DNA of 64,000 nt from Lutibacter litoralis (GTDB taxonomy: Bacteria; Bacteroidota; Bacteroidia; Flavobacteriales; Flavobacteriaceae): assembly GCF_014646675.1 (NCBI RefSeq), contig NZ_BMNS01000006.1, positions 124,001 through 188,000 on the forward strand. Reading direction: 5' to 3'. Under the pieces are notes generated by a model. The model was not told the DNA's origin and made no database searches. It saw only the letters and a list, made by a program, of their open reading frames with translations. The first letter of the stretch is position 1. The number at the start of each line of letters is the position of its first letter. Shown piece by piece: positions 55,513 through 64,000 of the stretch. Both the position numbers and the translations under genes were made by a program.

Positions 55513-56808
55513 TTACATAGTTGTTACTAAATAATCTTTTAATTCTTGATATGTTGAAATTTTAATTGAAATTTTTTCCTTATCAATTACATTCTTTATT
55601 TGTTGTGGATATTCAATAGTTTCATTTAATACGGGTTCAACTACATCTAGAAACTTAACTGGGTGGGCAGTTTCTAAAAATATGCCTTGACCTTTTTTAT
55701 TTTTTAAATATTTCTTCAAACCTAAATACCCAACTGCTCCATGAGGATCTGCAATATAACCAGACTTCTTTTTTATTTCTTTCATGGCGTCTCGTGTATC
55801 ATCATCTGAAAAGGAATACGAGGTAAGATGTTTTTTTAACTCTTTATCAGTGTCATAAATTTCCTGAATTCTAACAAAATTACTTGGATCACCAACGTCC
55901 ATTGCATTTGAAATAGTTTGTTTTGAAGGTTTTGCAGTATAAACTCCAGTTTCAAAATAATTTGGAACAATATTGTTTGCATTGGTTGCAGCAATAAATT
56001 GTTTAACAGGCAAGCCTAATTGTTGTGCCATTAGACCCGCACAAATATTTCCGAAATTACCACTTGGAACAGAAAATACAAGATCTTTCTTTTTATTTTT
56101 CAATTGTTTGTAGGCGAAAAAGAAATAAAACATTTGTGGTAACCAACGTGCTACATTAATAGAATTTGCAGAGGTTAAATTTCTTTTTGAAGTTAATTCC
56201 TCATCTAAAAAAGCTTTTTTCACCATTGCTTGGCAATCGTCGAAAGTACCATTAACTTCTAATGCTTTAATATTTTGCCCTAAAGTAGTTAGTTGTTTTT
56301 CTTGCACATTACTAACCTTTCCACTTGGGTATAAAATCACTACATCAACACCTTCAACTCCCAAAAAACCGCTTGCAACAGCTCCTCCTGTATCTCCAGA
56401 AGTTGCCACTAAAACAGTTACTTTTGTTGCTTTTTTGTCTTTGTTGAAATACCCAAAACAACGTGCCATAAATCGAGCTCCAACATCTTTAAAAGCCATT
56501 GTTGGTCCGTGAAATAATTCTAATGTTGCAATATTTTTTTTGATTTGTACAACTGGAAAATCAAAGTTCAAGGTATCATTAATAATTTCTTTTAATTCCT
56601 TTTCAGGAATTTCATCACCTATAAATTGTTTAATCACTTCATATGCAATTTCAGTATTATTAAAATACTCAATATGATTAAAAAAACCTTTAGCTAAAGG
56701 TGAAATACTTTCAGGAAAATACAACCCCTTATCTGGTGCAATTCCTTTAACAACTGCATTCTTAAACGATACATTTGGTGCTTTTTTATTTAAACTATAA
56801 TACTGCAT
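55513..56808 (-). CDS. thrC: Threonine synthase
   Basis: The 431-residue PLP enzyme starts MQYYSLNKKAPNVSFKNAVVKGI. It has the PLP lysine in LFHGPTMAFKDVGARFM (about 106-122), the phosphate-binding loop VATSGDTGGAVASGFLG, and the C-terminal GYIADPHGAVGYLGLKKYL and ETAHPVKF. It converts homoserine phosphate to threonine. It is the third gene of thrABC. The 145-bp gap to thrB contains an 11-bp palindrome GAGGTAACCTC without a T tract. Confidence 0.94.
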   Translation of the reverse strand: MQYYSLNKKAPNVSFKNAVVKGIAPDKGLYFPESISPLAKGFFNHIEYFNNTEIAYEVIKQFIGDEIPEKELKEIINDTLNFDFPVVQIKKNIATLELFHGPTMAFKDVGARFMARCFGYFNKDKKATKVTVLVATSGDTGGAVASGFLGVEGVDVVILYPSGKVSNVQEKQLTTLGQNIKALEVNGTFDDCQAMVKKAFLDEELTSKRNLTSANSINVARWLPQMFYFFFAYKQLKNKKKDLVFSVPSGNFGNICAGLMAQQLGLPVKQFIAATNANNIVPNYFETGVYTAKPSKQTISNAMDVGDPSNFVRIQEIYDTDKELKKHLTSYSFSDDDTRDAMKEIKKKSGYIADPHGAVGYLGLKKYLKNKKGQGIFLETAHPVKFLDVVEPVLNETIEYPQQIKNVIDKEKISIKISTYQELKDYLVTTM

Positions 56809-56953
56809 TTTTTTATTTCTGTTTAATTGTTTGAATAGTTTAATTTTTTTACTGTTTTTGCGAAGTAAATTTAAATTTAATGAGGTAACCTCTTGTTAAT
56901 GAGTTAGATTACACCATTTTTTTAAAAACTTCATTATGACGATGGTTTGATTT

Positions 56954-57880
56954 TTATAATTCTTTTATTCCTTGTTTATTAACTTTTGAAACGTGGACAT
57001 CATATTCAATTCCAACTTTTTCATAAACACTTTTCATTGCTTCGGCAACTTTTAAAGCAGTTTCTTTGCCTTTGCTTAATGCAAATATAGAAGGTCCAGA
57101 ACCAGAAATTCCACAACCTAAGGCTCCAGCATTTAGAGATTTATTTTTTACAGGATCAAAAGCTGGAATGAGAATAGAACGAATAGGTTCTATAATATAA
57201 TCTTCTAAAGAACGACCAATTAATTCGTAATCTTCTGTGTATAAACCACTAATTAAACCTCCAACATTTCCCCATTGTTTAATGGCATCTTTTAAAGGAA
57301 TATTAGTTTTTAATATTTCACGGGCGTCAGAAGTTTTTACTTCTATTTGCGGATGAATTACTGTTGCATATAATTTTGAAGGCGTATTAATACTAATAAT
57401 GTCCAATGGATTGTAACTTCTCACTAATGTAAAACCACCAAAAAGGGCAGGAGCCACGTTGTCTGCGTGTGCTACCCCAGTTGCCAAGCGCTCACCTTCC
57501 ATTGCAAAACGCACTAAATCTGTAGAGTTAAAAGGATTTCCTAATAATTTGTTTATTGCCCAAACAGCCCCGGCAGAACTTGCAGCACTGCTTCCAATTC
57601 CACTTCCAGGTTTTATACGTTTGTCAATTTCAATTTCAAAACCAAAATCACTTTCCGTTTCAGCTAATAGAGCTAACGCAGCAACTCCTGCAACATTATT
57701 ATGCGTTTCTAAAGGTAAATCTTGACCAATAATTTTTGTAATAGTCACACCTTTTTTTGCAACTTTACGGATAAGCATTTCATCGCCAACATTATCTAAT
57801 GCCAAGCCAAGTACATCAAAGCCACAAGATACATTGGCTATTGTGGCAGGTGCAAATATTTTTAGTTCTTCATTTTTCAT
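56954..57880 (-). CDS. thrB: Homoserine kinase
   Basis: The 308-residue GHMP-family kinase starts with MKNEELKIFAPATIANVSCGFD (ATP-domain start) and has the phosphate-binding loop KPGSGIGSSAASSAGAVWA (about 90-108). The C-terminal GCGISGSGPSIFALSKGKE is the third GHMP motif. It phosphorylates homoserine before the ThrC step. It is 113 nt downstream of thrA. Confidence 0.94.
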   Translation of the reverse strand: MKNEELKIFAPATIANVSCGFDVLGLALDNVGDEMLIRKVAKKGVTITKIIGQDLPLETHNNVAGVAALALLAETESDFGFEIEIDKRIKPGSGIGSSAASSAGAVWAINKLLGNPFNSTDLVRFAMEGERLATGVAHADNVAPALFGGFTLVRSYNPLDIISINTPSKLYATVIHPQIEVKTSDAREILKTNIPLKDAIKQWGNVGGLISGLYTEDYELIGRSLEDYIIEPIRSILIPAFDPVKNKSLNAGALGCGISGSGPSIFALSKGKETALKVAEAMKSVYEKVGIEYDVHVSKVNKQGIKEL

Positions 57881-57993
57881 TATCGAAGCAGAGTTATTTA
57901 TTTTGCTACTATTAAAATTACAATTTATTCTTTAGTTTAGGTCGTTTCAACTAGGTTAAATAACCATTTAGTATATTTTAAATTCTAAAATAA

Positions 57994-60438
57994 TTAGTTA
58001 TTTCCAATTCTAATAATATCGGCAAATAGGCCAGAGGCAGTAACATCTGCACCAGCGCCAGCACCTTTAATAATTAGCGGTTGTATAGGATATCTGTCAG
58101 TAAAAAATAATACAATATTATCACTTCCATCTAAATTATAAAACGGATGATCTGCTGGGATTTCTTGTAAACCTACTTTGGCTTTTCCTTTATCAAATTC
58201 TGCAACAAATTTAAGTCGACAATTATTTGAGGCAGCTTTTTTATAGATTTTGTTGAAATGTTCAGCTTCTAATTTTAGAGTTTTTAGAAATTCTGGAACT
58301 GTATCTGCAGCTAATGAAGCTTTTGGTAAAAAAGAATCATTTTCAATATCATTTAACTCTAATATTGTGCCGCTTTCTCGCGCTAAAATTAAAATCTTAC
58401 GCATTACATCTACACCGCTTAAATCTATACGAGGATCAGGTTCTGTATAACCTTGAATTCCTGCTTGTTCAACTACATTGTAAAAAGAATTTTCTTCATT
58501 AAAATTATTAAATACGAAGTTTAAACTTCCCGATAAAACTGCTTGAATTTTATTAACTTTATCACCAGATGCAATTAGGTTTTTTAACGTGTCAATTATT
58601 GGCAACCCGGCACCTACATTTGTTTCAAACAAGAAAGGAGCGTTGTATTCACGCGCTAATTGTTTTAAATTTAGGTAGTTAGTGTAATTGGAAGAGCAGG
58701 AAATTTTATTACACGTTACAACTGCAACACTTTCTTTTAAATAATTAGCATATAATTTAGAAATATTTTCATTTGCAGTATTGTCTATAAAAATGCTATT
58801 TCTGTAGTTTAAATCGGTTACTTTTTGATGAAACAAATCCATATTCAAAGCTGTTCCTTTTTCTAAAGCTGGTTTCCAGTCTTTTAAATCGATACCATCT
58901 TCATTGAATATCATTTTTTTAGAGTTTGTTAAAGCAATAACTCTAACTTGTAACCTTAAATTCTTTAGTAAATAAGCTTGTTGCTGCTTAATTTGTTCCA
59001 ATAATTTTCCACCAACATTTCCAACGCCAACCACAAATAAATTTAATTGTTTTGTTTGGTTTTCAAAGAATTCTGAATGTAAGGTGTTTAATGCTTTTTT
59101 AATGTCTTTATGCAGAATTACTGCTGAAATATTTTTTTCAGAAGCACCTTGAGCAATAGCTCTAATATTTACATTATTTTTCCCTAAAGTACTAAACATT
59201 TTACCACTAATACCTTGATGACTTTTCATATTATCACCAACTAAAGCAATAATTGCATTGTTTTCTTCAACAATTACAGGTTTAATTTTAGCGTGTTCAA
59301 TTTCATAACTGAACTCTGTATCAATTGCATTTTTAGCTTTAATTGTATCATTATTACTAATTGCAAAACAAATTGAATGTTCAGATGATGCTTGTGTAAT
59401 TAACGAGATGTTAATTTTTTCTAAAGATAAGGCTTCAAACAAACGTTTAGAAATTCCAGGAATACCAATCATTCCACTACCTTCCAAAGTAATTAATGCC
59501 ATATTTTCAATATGACTAATTCCTTTAATTGGATTTTTGTTTGACGATTCTTGTGTAATTAAAGTTCCTGCGGCATCTGGTTCAAACGTGTTTTTTATAC
59601 AGATAGGAATTTCTTTTTTAAGTACTGGTTGAATGGTTGGTGGATATAATACTTTTGCGCCAAAATGCGATAATTCCATGGCTTCTTGATACGAAATATT
59701 TGGGATCGGAAATGCTTCACGTACAAACTTAGGATTGGCAGTATACATGCCACTTACATCGGTCCAAATCTCTAATATTGAAGCATTGGTTGCGGCTGCA
59801 ATTATTGCTGCAGTATAATCTGATCCACCACGACCTAAAGTAGAAACTTCTCCATTTTCTGTTTTAGCTACAAAACCAGGAAGTACAACAATTTTAGAAT
59901 TGTTTTGCTTGAAGTATTCTTTAATTTTAGAAGTTGTTTGAGAAAATAAAACAGCAGCGTTTGAAAAATTATTATTGGTAACAATCAATTCTTGTGAATT
60001 TTTTAGAATAACATCTAAATTGTTGCATTGCATTGCATTTGCAATAATAAAAGAAGAAAATAATTCGCCAAAACTCACAATCTTATCAGAAGTTTTATTT
60101 GATAATTCATTAACTAAAAAGACACCTTCTAGTGTATTTTCTAATTTATTCAACATTTTTTTTATTTCCCCTAAAACATTACTTTGATTATTTATAGGGA
60201 TTAATTCTCGTACAACCTGAACATGTTTTTCTTCTATAGTCTCAAAAGTTTTTTTATAATCTTTATTGCCGCTACAGGCTAAATTACCAGCTTCTAACAA
60301 TAAGTCTGTTATACCACCAAGAGCAGAAACAACTACAGCGATCTTATTTTTTTTAGAACTTTTTTCTACGATGCTTATTACTTTGTTTATATTTTCTGAA
60401 GATGCTACCGACGAGCCTCCAAATTTTAATACTTTCAT
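57994..60438 (-). CDS. thrA: Bifunctional aspartokinase I / homoserine dehydrogenase I
   Basis: The 814-residue enzyme is a full-length ThrA. The N-terminal aspartokinase shows MKVLKFGGSSVAS, LGRGGSDYTAAIIAAATNA and TDVSGMYTANPKFV. Two ACT domains at about 310-460 (SGMIGIPGISKRLFEAL, GDNMKSHQGISGKMFSTLG) mediate threonine feedback. The C-terminal homoserine dehydrogenase has LFVVGVGNVGGKLLEQI and ETNVGAGLPIIDTLKNLIASGD. It catalyses the first and third steps from aspartate to homoserine. Upstream lies a leader peptide gene rich in Thr codons, so expression is probably attenuated by threonine supply in addition to feedback on the protein. Confidence 0.96.
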   Translation of the reverse strand: MKVLKFGGSSVASSENINKVISIVEKSSKKNKIAVVVSALGGITDLLLEAGNLACSGNKDYKKTFETIEEKHVQVVRELIPINNQSNVLGEIKKMLNKLENTLEGVFLVNELSNKTSDKIVSFGELFSSFIIANAMQCNNLDVILKNSQELIVTNNNFSNAAVLFSQTTSKIKEYFKQNNSKIVVLPGFVAKTENGEVSTLGRGGSDYTAAIIAAATNASILEIWTDVSGMYTANPKFVREAFPIPNISYQEAMELSHFGAKVLYPPTIQPVLKKEIPICIKNTFEPDAAGTLITQESSNKNPIKGISHIENMALITLEGSGMIGIPGISKRLFEALSLEKINISLITQASSEHSICFAISNNDTIKAKNAIDTEFSYEIEHAKIKPVIVEENNAIIALVGDNMKSHQGISGKMFSTLGKNNVNIRAIAQGASEKNISAVILHKDIKKALNTLHSEFFENQTKQLNLFVVGVGNVGGKLLEQIKQQQAYLLKNLRLQVRVIALTNSKKMIFNEDGIDLKDWKPALEKGTALNMDLFHQKVTDLNYRNSIFIDNTANENISKLYANYLKESVAVVTCNKISCSSNYTNYLNLKQLAREYNAPFLFETNVGAGLPIIDTLKNLIASGDKVNKIQAVLSGSLNFVFNNFNEENSFYNVVEQAGIQGYTEPDPRIDLSGVDVMRKILILARESGTILELNDIENDSFLPKASLAADTVPEFLKTLKLEAEHFNKIYKKAASNNCRLKFVAEFDKGKAKVGLQEIPADHPFYNLDGSDNIVLFFTDRYPIQPLIIKGAGAGADVTASGLFADIIRIGNN

Positions 60439-60613
60439 GTGTTTATATTTATTGTTTTTTTAATGGTCACATGCTGTTCGCTATTAATCATTCTCATAGG
60501 TGATAAAATTTTGAACATGCTCGTTTCATATTAATGTTTTATAATGAATTTTTTGAATTGTAATTTTTGTTTTCAAAATAATGAAAACGAATGTGTACGG
60601 ATGATATAACAGA

Positions 60614-60633
60614 ATAAAACCCCTAAAGGGTTG
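60614..60633 (-). terminator. Attenuator hairpin overlapping the thr leader stop codon
   Basis: On the minus strand AACCC-TTTAG-GGGTT followed by TTATT forms a short GC-capped hairpin. Its left arm contains the last Thr codons and its loop contains the TAG stop of the leader peptide. The T tract is weak. It lies 176 nt before the thrA ATG. Confidence 0.6.
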
Positions 60634-60712
60634 TTGTAGTAGTTGTAGCAATAATTAAGTTGCGCATTTGAAATGCGTTTTGTAGTAACTTATATGTTTT
60701 TGCTAGTTGCAT
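60623..60712 (-). CDS. thrL: Threonine operon leader peptide
   Basis: From ATG 60712 a 29-residue peptide ends NLIIATTTTTTL and stops at the hairpin. It contains two Ile codons (ATT ATT), one Ala and six Thr codons in a row (ACA ACT ACT ACA ACA ACC). This is the control-codon layout of thr leaders: slow decoding at low threonine stalls the ribosome next to the hairpin and lets transcription reach thrA. An inner ATG (codon 16) would give a 14-residue form with the same tail. Codons 12-17 coincide with a perfect CGCATTT/AAATGCG inverted repeat, a candidate alternative stem. The whole 60439-60872 gap between thrA and lysA otherwise has no gene. Confidence 0.82.
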   Translation of the reverse strand: MQLAKTYKLLQNAFQMRNLIIATTTTTTL

Positions 60713-60716
60713 TGGG

Positions 60717-60745
60717 TAAAATTAACTATTTTTTTAAAACAACAA
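60717..60745 (-). promoter_or_regulatory. Promoter of the thr leader and thrABC
   Basis: On the minus strand two overlapping TTG triplets (60740-60745) lie 15-18 nt before TAATTTTA (60717-60724), one base from TAnnTTTG. The leader ATG follows 4 nt after the box, so the leader RNA has almost no 5' untranslated part unless the inner ATG is used. Confidence 0.5.
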
Positions 60746-60836
60746 TACTTTTATACGAATTTTAATAAAATATTATTTTATACTTAAAAATTCTATACAC
60801 TTCTCATTATTTTGTGTGACTTTTTATGAATAACGA

Positions 60837-60864
60837 AAAACTCCGAAGCTGAGTTCGGAGTTTT
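60837..60864 (-). terminator. Intrinsic terminator of lysA
   Basis: AAAACTCCGAA pairs with TTCGGAGTTTT over a 6-nt loop. On the minus strand it runs into TTTTTC, and it starts 9 nt after the lysA stop. It separates lysA from the downstream thr leader promoter. Confidence 0.88.
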
Positions 60865-60872
60865 AATTATTT

Positions 60873-62078
60873 TTATAAATCTATAATTACTTGATTTTGC
60901 AATAAATCTTCAAAAGATTCTTCTTTTCTAATAAGGTAATCTTTTCCTTCATACACCAGAACTTCCGCAGGTCTAAAACGTGAATTGTAATTAGATGCCA
61001 TTGAAAAACAATAGGCTCCCGCATTGTTAAAACATAATATATCACCTTCTCTAATTTCACTAATTCTTCGGTTAGAGCCAAAGGTATCAGTTTCACATAT
61101 ATAACCTACAACAGAGTAGTAGCGTTCGCGTCCTGTTGGATTTGAAACATTGTGAATATGATGATAAGAATCGTACATCATTGGTCGTATAAGATGATTA
61201 AATCCAGAATCTATACTTGCAAAAACGGTAGAAGTTGTTTGTTTTACAACGTTAACTTTTGCTAAAAACGAACCAGCTTCACTTACTAAAAATTTTCCTG
61301 GCTCAAACATTAGGGTTAAATCTTTTCCGTAATTTTTACAGAATTTATTGAATCGTTTTGTTAAACGTGCTCCTAGTTCCTCAATATTTGTTGAAATATC
61401 ACCTTCTTTATAGGGTACTTTAAAACCACTACCTAAATCTATAAATTCAAGGTTTTTAAAATCTTTTGCCGAATTGAAAATAATTTCGGTGGCTGCTAAA
61501 AATACATCAATATCTAAAATATCTGAGCCTGTGTGCGTATGAATTCCGTTAATTTTCATACCAGTATTTTCTATAACACGTTTAATAAGCGGAATTTGAT
61601 GGATTGAAATTCCAAATTTAGAGTCGATATGACCAACAGAAATTTTATGATTTCCACCTGCCATAATATGCGGATTGATGCGCACACAAACTGGAACGTT
61701 AGGGTAGTGGTGACCAAACTGTTCTAATATAGAAATATTATCTATATTTATTTGGACACCAAGTTTAGCAACTTCTTCAATTTCTTCTAAAGAAACACCG
61801 TTTGGTGTAAATATGATATCTTCAGGAGCAAAACCAGCTGTTAATCCTAACTTTACTTCTTGAATAGAAACAGTATCAATTCCTGAATTTAATTTTTTAA
61901 ATAATTTTAATATACTAATATTGGTATTTGCTTTTACGGCATAATTTAATTTTAAATTTTTTACGCCTTCAAAAGCATTTATAATTCGATCGTATTGTGA
62001 AGTAATTTTTTCAGCGTTGTAAACATACAACGGACTTCCATATTTTTCTGAAAGTGACACTAATAATTGATTATCCAT
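60873..62078 (-). CDS. lysA: Diaminopimelate decarboxylase
   Basis: The 401-residue alanine-racemase-fold PLP enzyme has the PLP lysine in LNYAVKANTNISILKL (about 43-58), HTHTGSDI, the glycine loop LGSGFKVPY, EPGKFLVSEAGSFLAKV and the catalytic CETDTFG (Cys at about 334). It makes lysine from meso-diaminopimelate, the last lysine step. It ends in its own terminator just before the thr operon leader, so lysine and threonine branches of the aspartate family are neighbours but separately transcribed. Confidence 0.95.
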   Translation of the reverse strand: MDNQLLVSLSEKYGSPLYVYNAEKITSQYDRIINAFEGVKNLKLNYAVKANTNISILKLFKKLNSGIDTVSIQEVKLGLTAGFAPEDIIFTPNGVSLEEIEEVAKLGVQINIDNISILEQFGHHYPNVPVCVRINPHIMAGGNHKISVGHIDSKFGISIHQIPLIKRVIENTGMKINGIHTHTGSDILDIDVFLAATEIIFNSAKDFKNLEFIDLGSGFKVPYKEGDISTNIEELGARLTKRFNKFCKNYGKDLTLMFEPGKFLVSEAGSFLAKVNVVKQTTSTVFASIDSGFNHLIRPMMYDSYHHIHNVSNPTGRERYYSVVGYICETDTFGSNRRISEIREGDILCFNNAGAYCFSMASNYNSRFRPAEVLVYEGKDYLIRKEESFEDLLQNQVIIDL

Positions 62079-62188
62079 TCATTTTTTTTTAAAGGCCAAA
62101 AATAGAAAATGCTTTTAATTATTAAAATATATTTTTGTAAAATAACAATATTTAACAGTTTGTTAATTATTAAGTTTACAGGTTGTTC

Positions 62189-63589
62189 TTAACTAGCAAA
62201 CAAGTTGAACGTAGTTTCAGCTAATTGTTCCTTTTTAAAATTATAAATAGTGTCAGTATTATTTTTAATGTAATAATTTAAAATTCGCTTAATATCATTA
62301 TTATCTTTTTGCGATGTTATAATCTTATTATAATCGTCAACATTTTCAAGTTGTTCCGTTTTATCTGCATAACCATATCCTTTATAAATTCCATTTAAAA
62401 TTAGTATATAAGCATTTTCATTTTCTGTTCTTCCAGCCACCTTTATTATAAAGTTTTCAGTTTTATATTTAACTGATTCAATTGCTTCTAATACTCTCTT
62501 ATTATAGCTTTTAGCAGCTTCCTCATCTTTACAAATACCCTTACATTGCTTTATCTGGTAATGAAAACAAGTAGCAACATTGGTTTGTAAATGGCAATAT
62601 TTAGGACATAATTTATATGTTTCACATAATTTTTCTAAAAATAACCTGCATTCCGTAAGGTTGTAAAATTTTAGTAATGGATTGGAAATCAATTTTAATC
62701 GGTTGTATGCTAAGTGGAGTACGCCATTTCTGTCTTCATAGCTAAATAATCCTATAATTTCATTTGACCGGCGTTGGGCTCTGTTATATTTGGGATATAT
62801 TTTTTTTATTTCAGAAGATTCTAGTAATAAGGCAACTAACTCGCTTCCAGTTTCTTTAAAAGTAATAGTTGCTATTTCTAAACACATTTTTACTTCTTTT
62901 TTTGATTTATCGTAAAAATGACTGACAACACGTTGTTTTATATTGTTTGCTTTACCAACATAAATAATTTCATTTTTTATGTTTTTAAAATAATAAACAC
63001 CGGCTTTTTCTGAAAGATTATCAATATTTTCTTTAGGAAGCATTGGCGGCAATGTTGCCTGGCGTGAACGCGGTTTTAAAAACGAATTAATTGTAAGTAG
63101 TGAAGTGTCTAATTTTAAAAGTTTTTCAAATAAAATTGTGGTAGCTTCCGCATCTCCCTTTGCCCTATGCCTGTCTTTTATTACAATATTTTGAGAATTG
63201 CAGAGGGCACCCAAACTATACGATTTCAATCCTGGAATTAATTTACGAGATAAGCGAATTGTACATAGTTTTTTTCGTTTAAATTCGAAACCAAGATCCT
63301 TAAATTCTTTGTTAATAATATTATAATCAAAATTTACATTGTGCGCCACAAAAATGCAATCTTCAGTTATTTCTTGTACTTTTTTTGCAATTTCATAAAA
63401 CTTTGGAGCACCACCAACCATAGCATTTGTAATACCAGTTAAATTTGTAATAAAAGGCGGAATAACACATTCAGGGTTTACGAGTGTTGTATATTCATCA
63501 ATAATTTTTTTACCGTTGAAAATAAAAATAGAAATTTCTGTTATTTTTGAACTATGCCCCGTAGTTTCTATATCAACAATTGCGTACAT
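62189..63589 (-). CDS. DEDDh exonuclease fused to a GIY-YIG endonuclease domain
   Basis: Residues 1-165 form a DnaQ-like 3'-5' exonuclease: MYAIVDIETTGHSSKITEI (Exo I), FVAHNVNFDYNI (Exo II) and RHRAKGDAEATTILFEKLL (Exo III with His-x4-Asp). Residues about 195-280 are a GIY-YIG nuclease of the UvrC/Cho type: AGVYYFKNIKNEIIYVGKANNIKQRVVSHF with Tyr, Arg and Glu of the active site. A Cys-rich segment follows (CPKYCHLQTNVATCFHYQIKQCKGIC, quoted in parts), as in UvrC/Cho. Such fusions are called DNA polymerase III epsilon-like or UvrC-like in databases and probably serve DNA repair. The next gene is an S24 repressor on the same strand, with no gap. Confidence 0.9.
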   Translation of the reverse strand: MYAIVDIETTGHSSKITEISIFIFNGKKIIDEYTTLVNPECVIPPFITNLTGITNAMVGGAPKFYEIAKKVQEITEDCIFVAHNVNFDYNIINKEFKDLGFEFKRKKLCTIRLSRKLIPGLKSYSLGALCNSQNIVIKDRHRAKGDAEATTILFEKLLKLDTSLLTINSFLKPRSRQATLPPMLPKENIDNLSEKAGVYYFKNIKNEIIYVGKANNIKQRVVSHFYDKSKKEVKMCLEIATITFKETGSELVALLLESSEIKKIYPKYNRAQRRSNEIIGLFSYEDRNGVLHLAYNRLKLISNPLLKFYNLTECRLFLEKLCETYKLCPKYCHLQTNVATCFHYQIKQCKGICKDEEAAKSYNKRVLEAIESVKYKTENFIIKVAGRTENENAYILILNGIYKGYGYADKTEQLENVDDYNKIITSQKDNNDIKRILNYYIKNNTDTIYNFKKEQLAETTFNLFAS

Positions 63590-64000
63590 TTAATTTATTG
63601 ATTTTTTAAGTTCTTTTAATTCAACGCCCAATTGGGTTAACATATTTGCAATGCTGCTGATTTTTAATTCGTGCTCATCGTATTCTTGGGTGTTAATGCT
63701 GCAAGTAAATTCCCATAATTCTAAAACCTCATCAATGTGCACATAATAAGGATCGTATTTTTTGTTGTCTGAAGCTAAAAGCAGCATATTATGCTCGTCT
63801 ATTTTATCGAAAACGCGTTTGTACACAATACCATCATTTAAGGTAATAATAATGTATGTTTTACCATTTTTTAATTCCCGAATATTTTCAACAAACCGCG
63901 CAACCACATAAGAACCACTTTTAACAGGTAGCATAGAATCTCCTTTAATAGGGAAGGCTCTATGAGTTCCAGTTGGTAAAAATGGCAATTTAATTTTATT
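63590..64000 (-). CDS. S24 (LexA-like) transcriptional regulator, N-terminus beyond window
   Basis: The frame is open to the right edge, giving 136 codons before the stop at 63590. It shows the S24 peptidase core AFPIKGDSMLPVKSGSYVVA with the nucleophile Ser and the general-base Lys in GIVYKRVF, then a C-terminal helix. The N-terminal helix-turn-helix must lie outside the window. Such proteins are repressors that cleave themselves in response to DNA damage or control alkylation/phage genes. Its stop is directly followed by the start of the DnaQ/GIY-YIG gene, suggesting an SOS-like repair operon. Confidence 0.82.
   Translation of the reverse strand, partial: NKIKLPFLPTGTHRAFPIKGDSMLPVKSGSYVVARFVENIRELKNGKTYIIITLNDGIVYKRVFDKIDEHNMLLLASDNKKYDPYYVHIDEVLELWEFTCSINTQEYDEHELKISSIANMLTQLGVELKELKKSIN

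Noticed and set aside
56860-56900. Palindrome GAGGTAACCTC between thrB and thrC as a terminator or attenuator
   Set aside because: The stem is only five base pairs, there is no T tract and no leader ORF.
1-64000. CRISPR arrays, tRNA/rRNA genes, insertion sequences or prophage
   Set aside because: No regularly spaced direct repeats, cloverleaf-like sequence, transposase, capsid, portal or terminase ORF was seen. The window looks like core chromosome with a few decaying genes.

Overview
The window is a chromosomal stretch of a low-GC member of the Bacteroidota, almost certainly a marine or aquatic Flavobacteriaceae. The grounds are a very AT-rich sequence, TAnnTTTG-type promoter boxes 20-30 nt before many starts with no clear Shine-Dalgarno sites, TonB-receptor and carboxypeptidase-regulatory-like proteins, BshC (bacillithiol), a zapA / 6S-type RNA / rny cluster, and bifunctional ThrA. 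I cannot name the genus. No tRNA, rRNA, CRISPR array, insertion sequence or prophage is visible; this is mostly core genome with a thin accessory layer.

Layout. 1-2300: M14 zinc carboxypeptidase running off the left edge. 2.4-5.2 kb: accessory patch with a decayed ATP-binding (DUF71-like) gene, a frameshifted secreted protein, two paralogous lipoproteins (one frameshifted) and a lipocalin-like lipoprotein. 5.2-12.6 kb: methyltransferase, bshC, small proteins, a palindromic repeat, lpdA, argS and a Cys-cluster protein. 12.7-14.4 kb: ECF sigma factor, anti-sigma and CpxP/CnrX-like periplasmic protein. 14.4-18.8 kb: large conserved unknown and the three-gene pnt transhydrogenase. 19.2-23.7 kb: metallo-hydrolase, a deletion remnant of a methyltransferase, a GH92 mannosidase broken by one stop codon, a pentapeptide-repeat protein and a cold-shock protein. 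23.8-32.3 kb: envelope and peptidase genes including a tandem M1 aminopeptidase pair with a nearly identical shared segment. 32.4-39.0 kb: a run tpx-dgkA-ftsK-lolA-lptF/G-ribB(A), all on the minus strand. 39.1-45.0 kb: MATE pump, TonB receptor, M23 peptidase.

45.1-51.3 kb: a coiled-coil protein, zapA, a 6S-like RNA, rny, then a 1,158-residue protein that I take to be a PPi-type PEP carboxykinase. 51.4-53.4 kb: xerD, a beta-barrel protein and aroQ. 53.4-62.1 kb: aspartate-family amino-acid block: a cystathionine gamma-synthase-like enzyme, thrC, thrB, thrA and lysA. In front of thrA is an unannotated leader peptide gene with six consecutive Thr codons running into a hairpin, a classic attenuator layout. 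62.2-64 kb: DnaQ-like exonuclease/GIY-YIG fusion and an S24 (LexA-like) regulator running off the right edge.

The most interesting items are the thr leader, the 6S-like RNA, the PPi-PEPCK candidate, the degenerate GTP cyclohydrolase half of RibBA, the conversion-like tract in the aminopeptidase pair, and five damaged genes in an otherwise intact core region.
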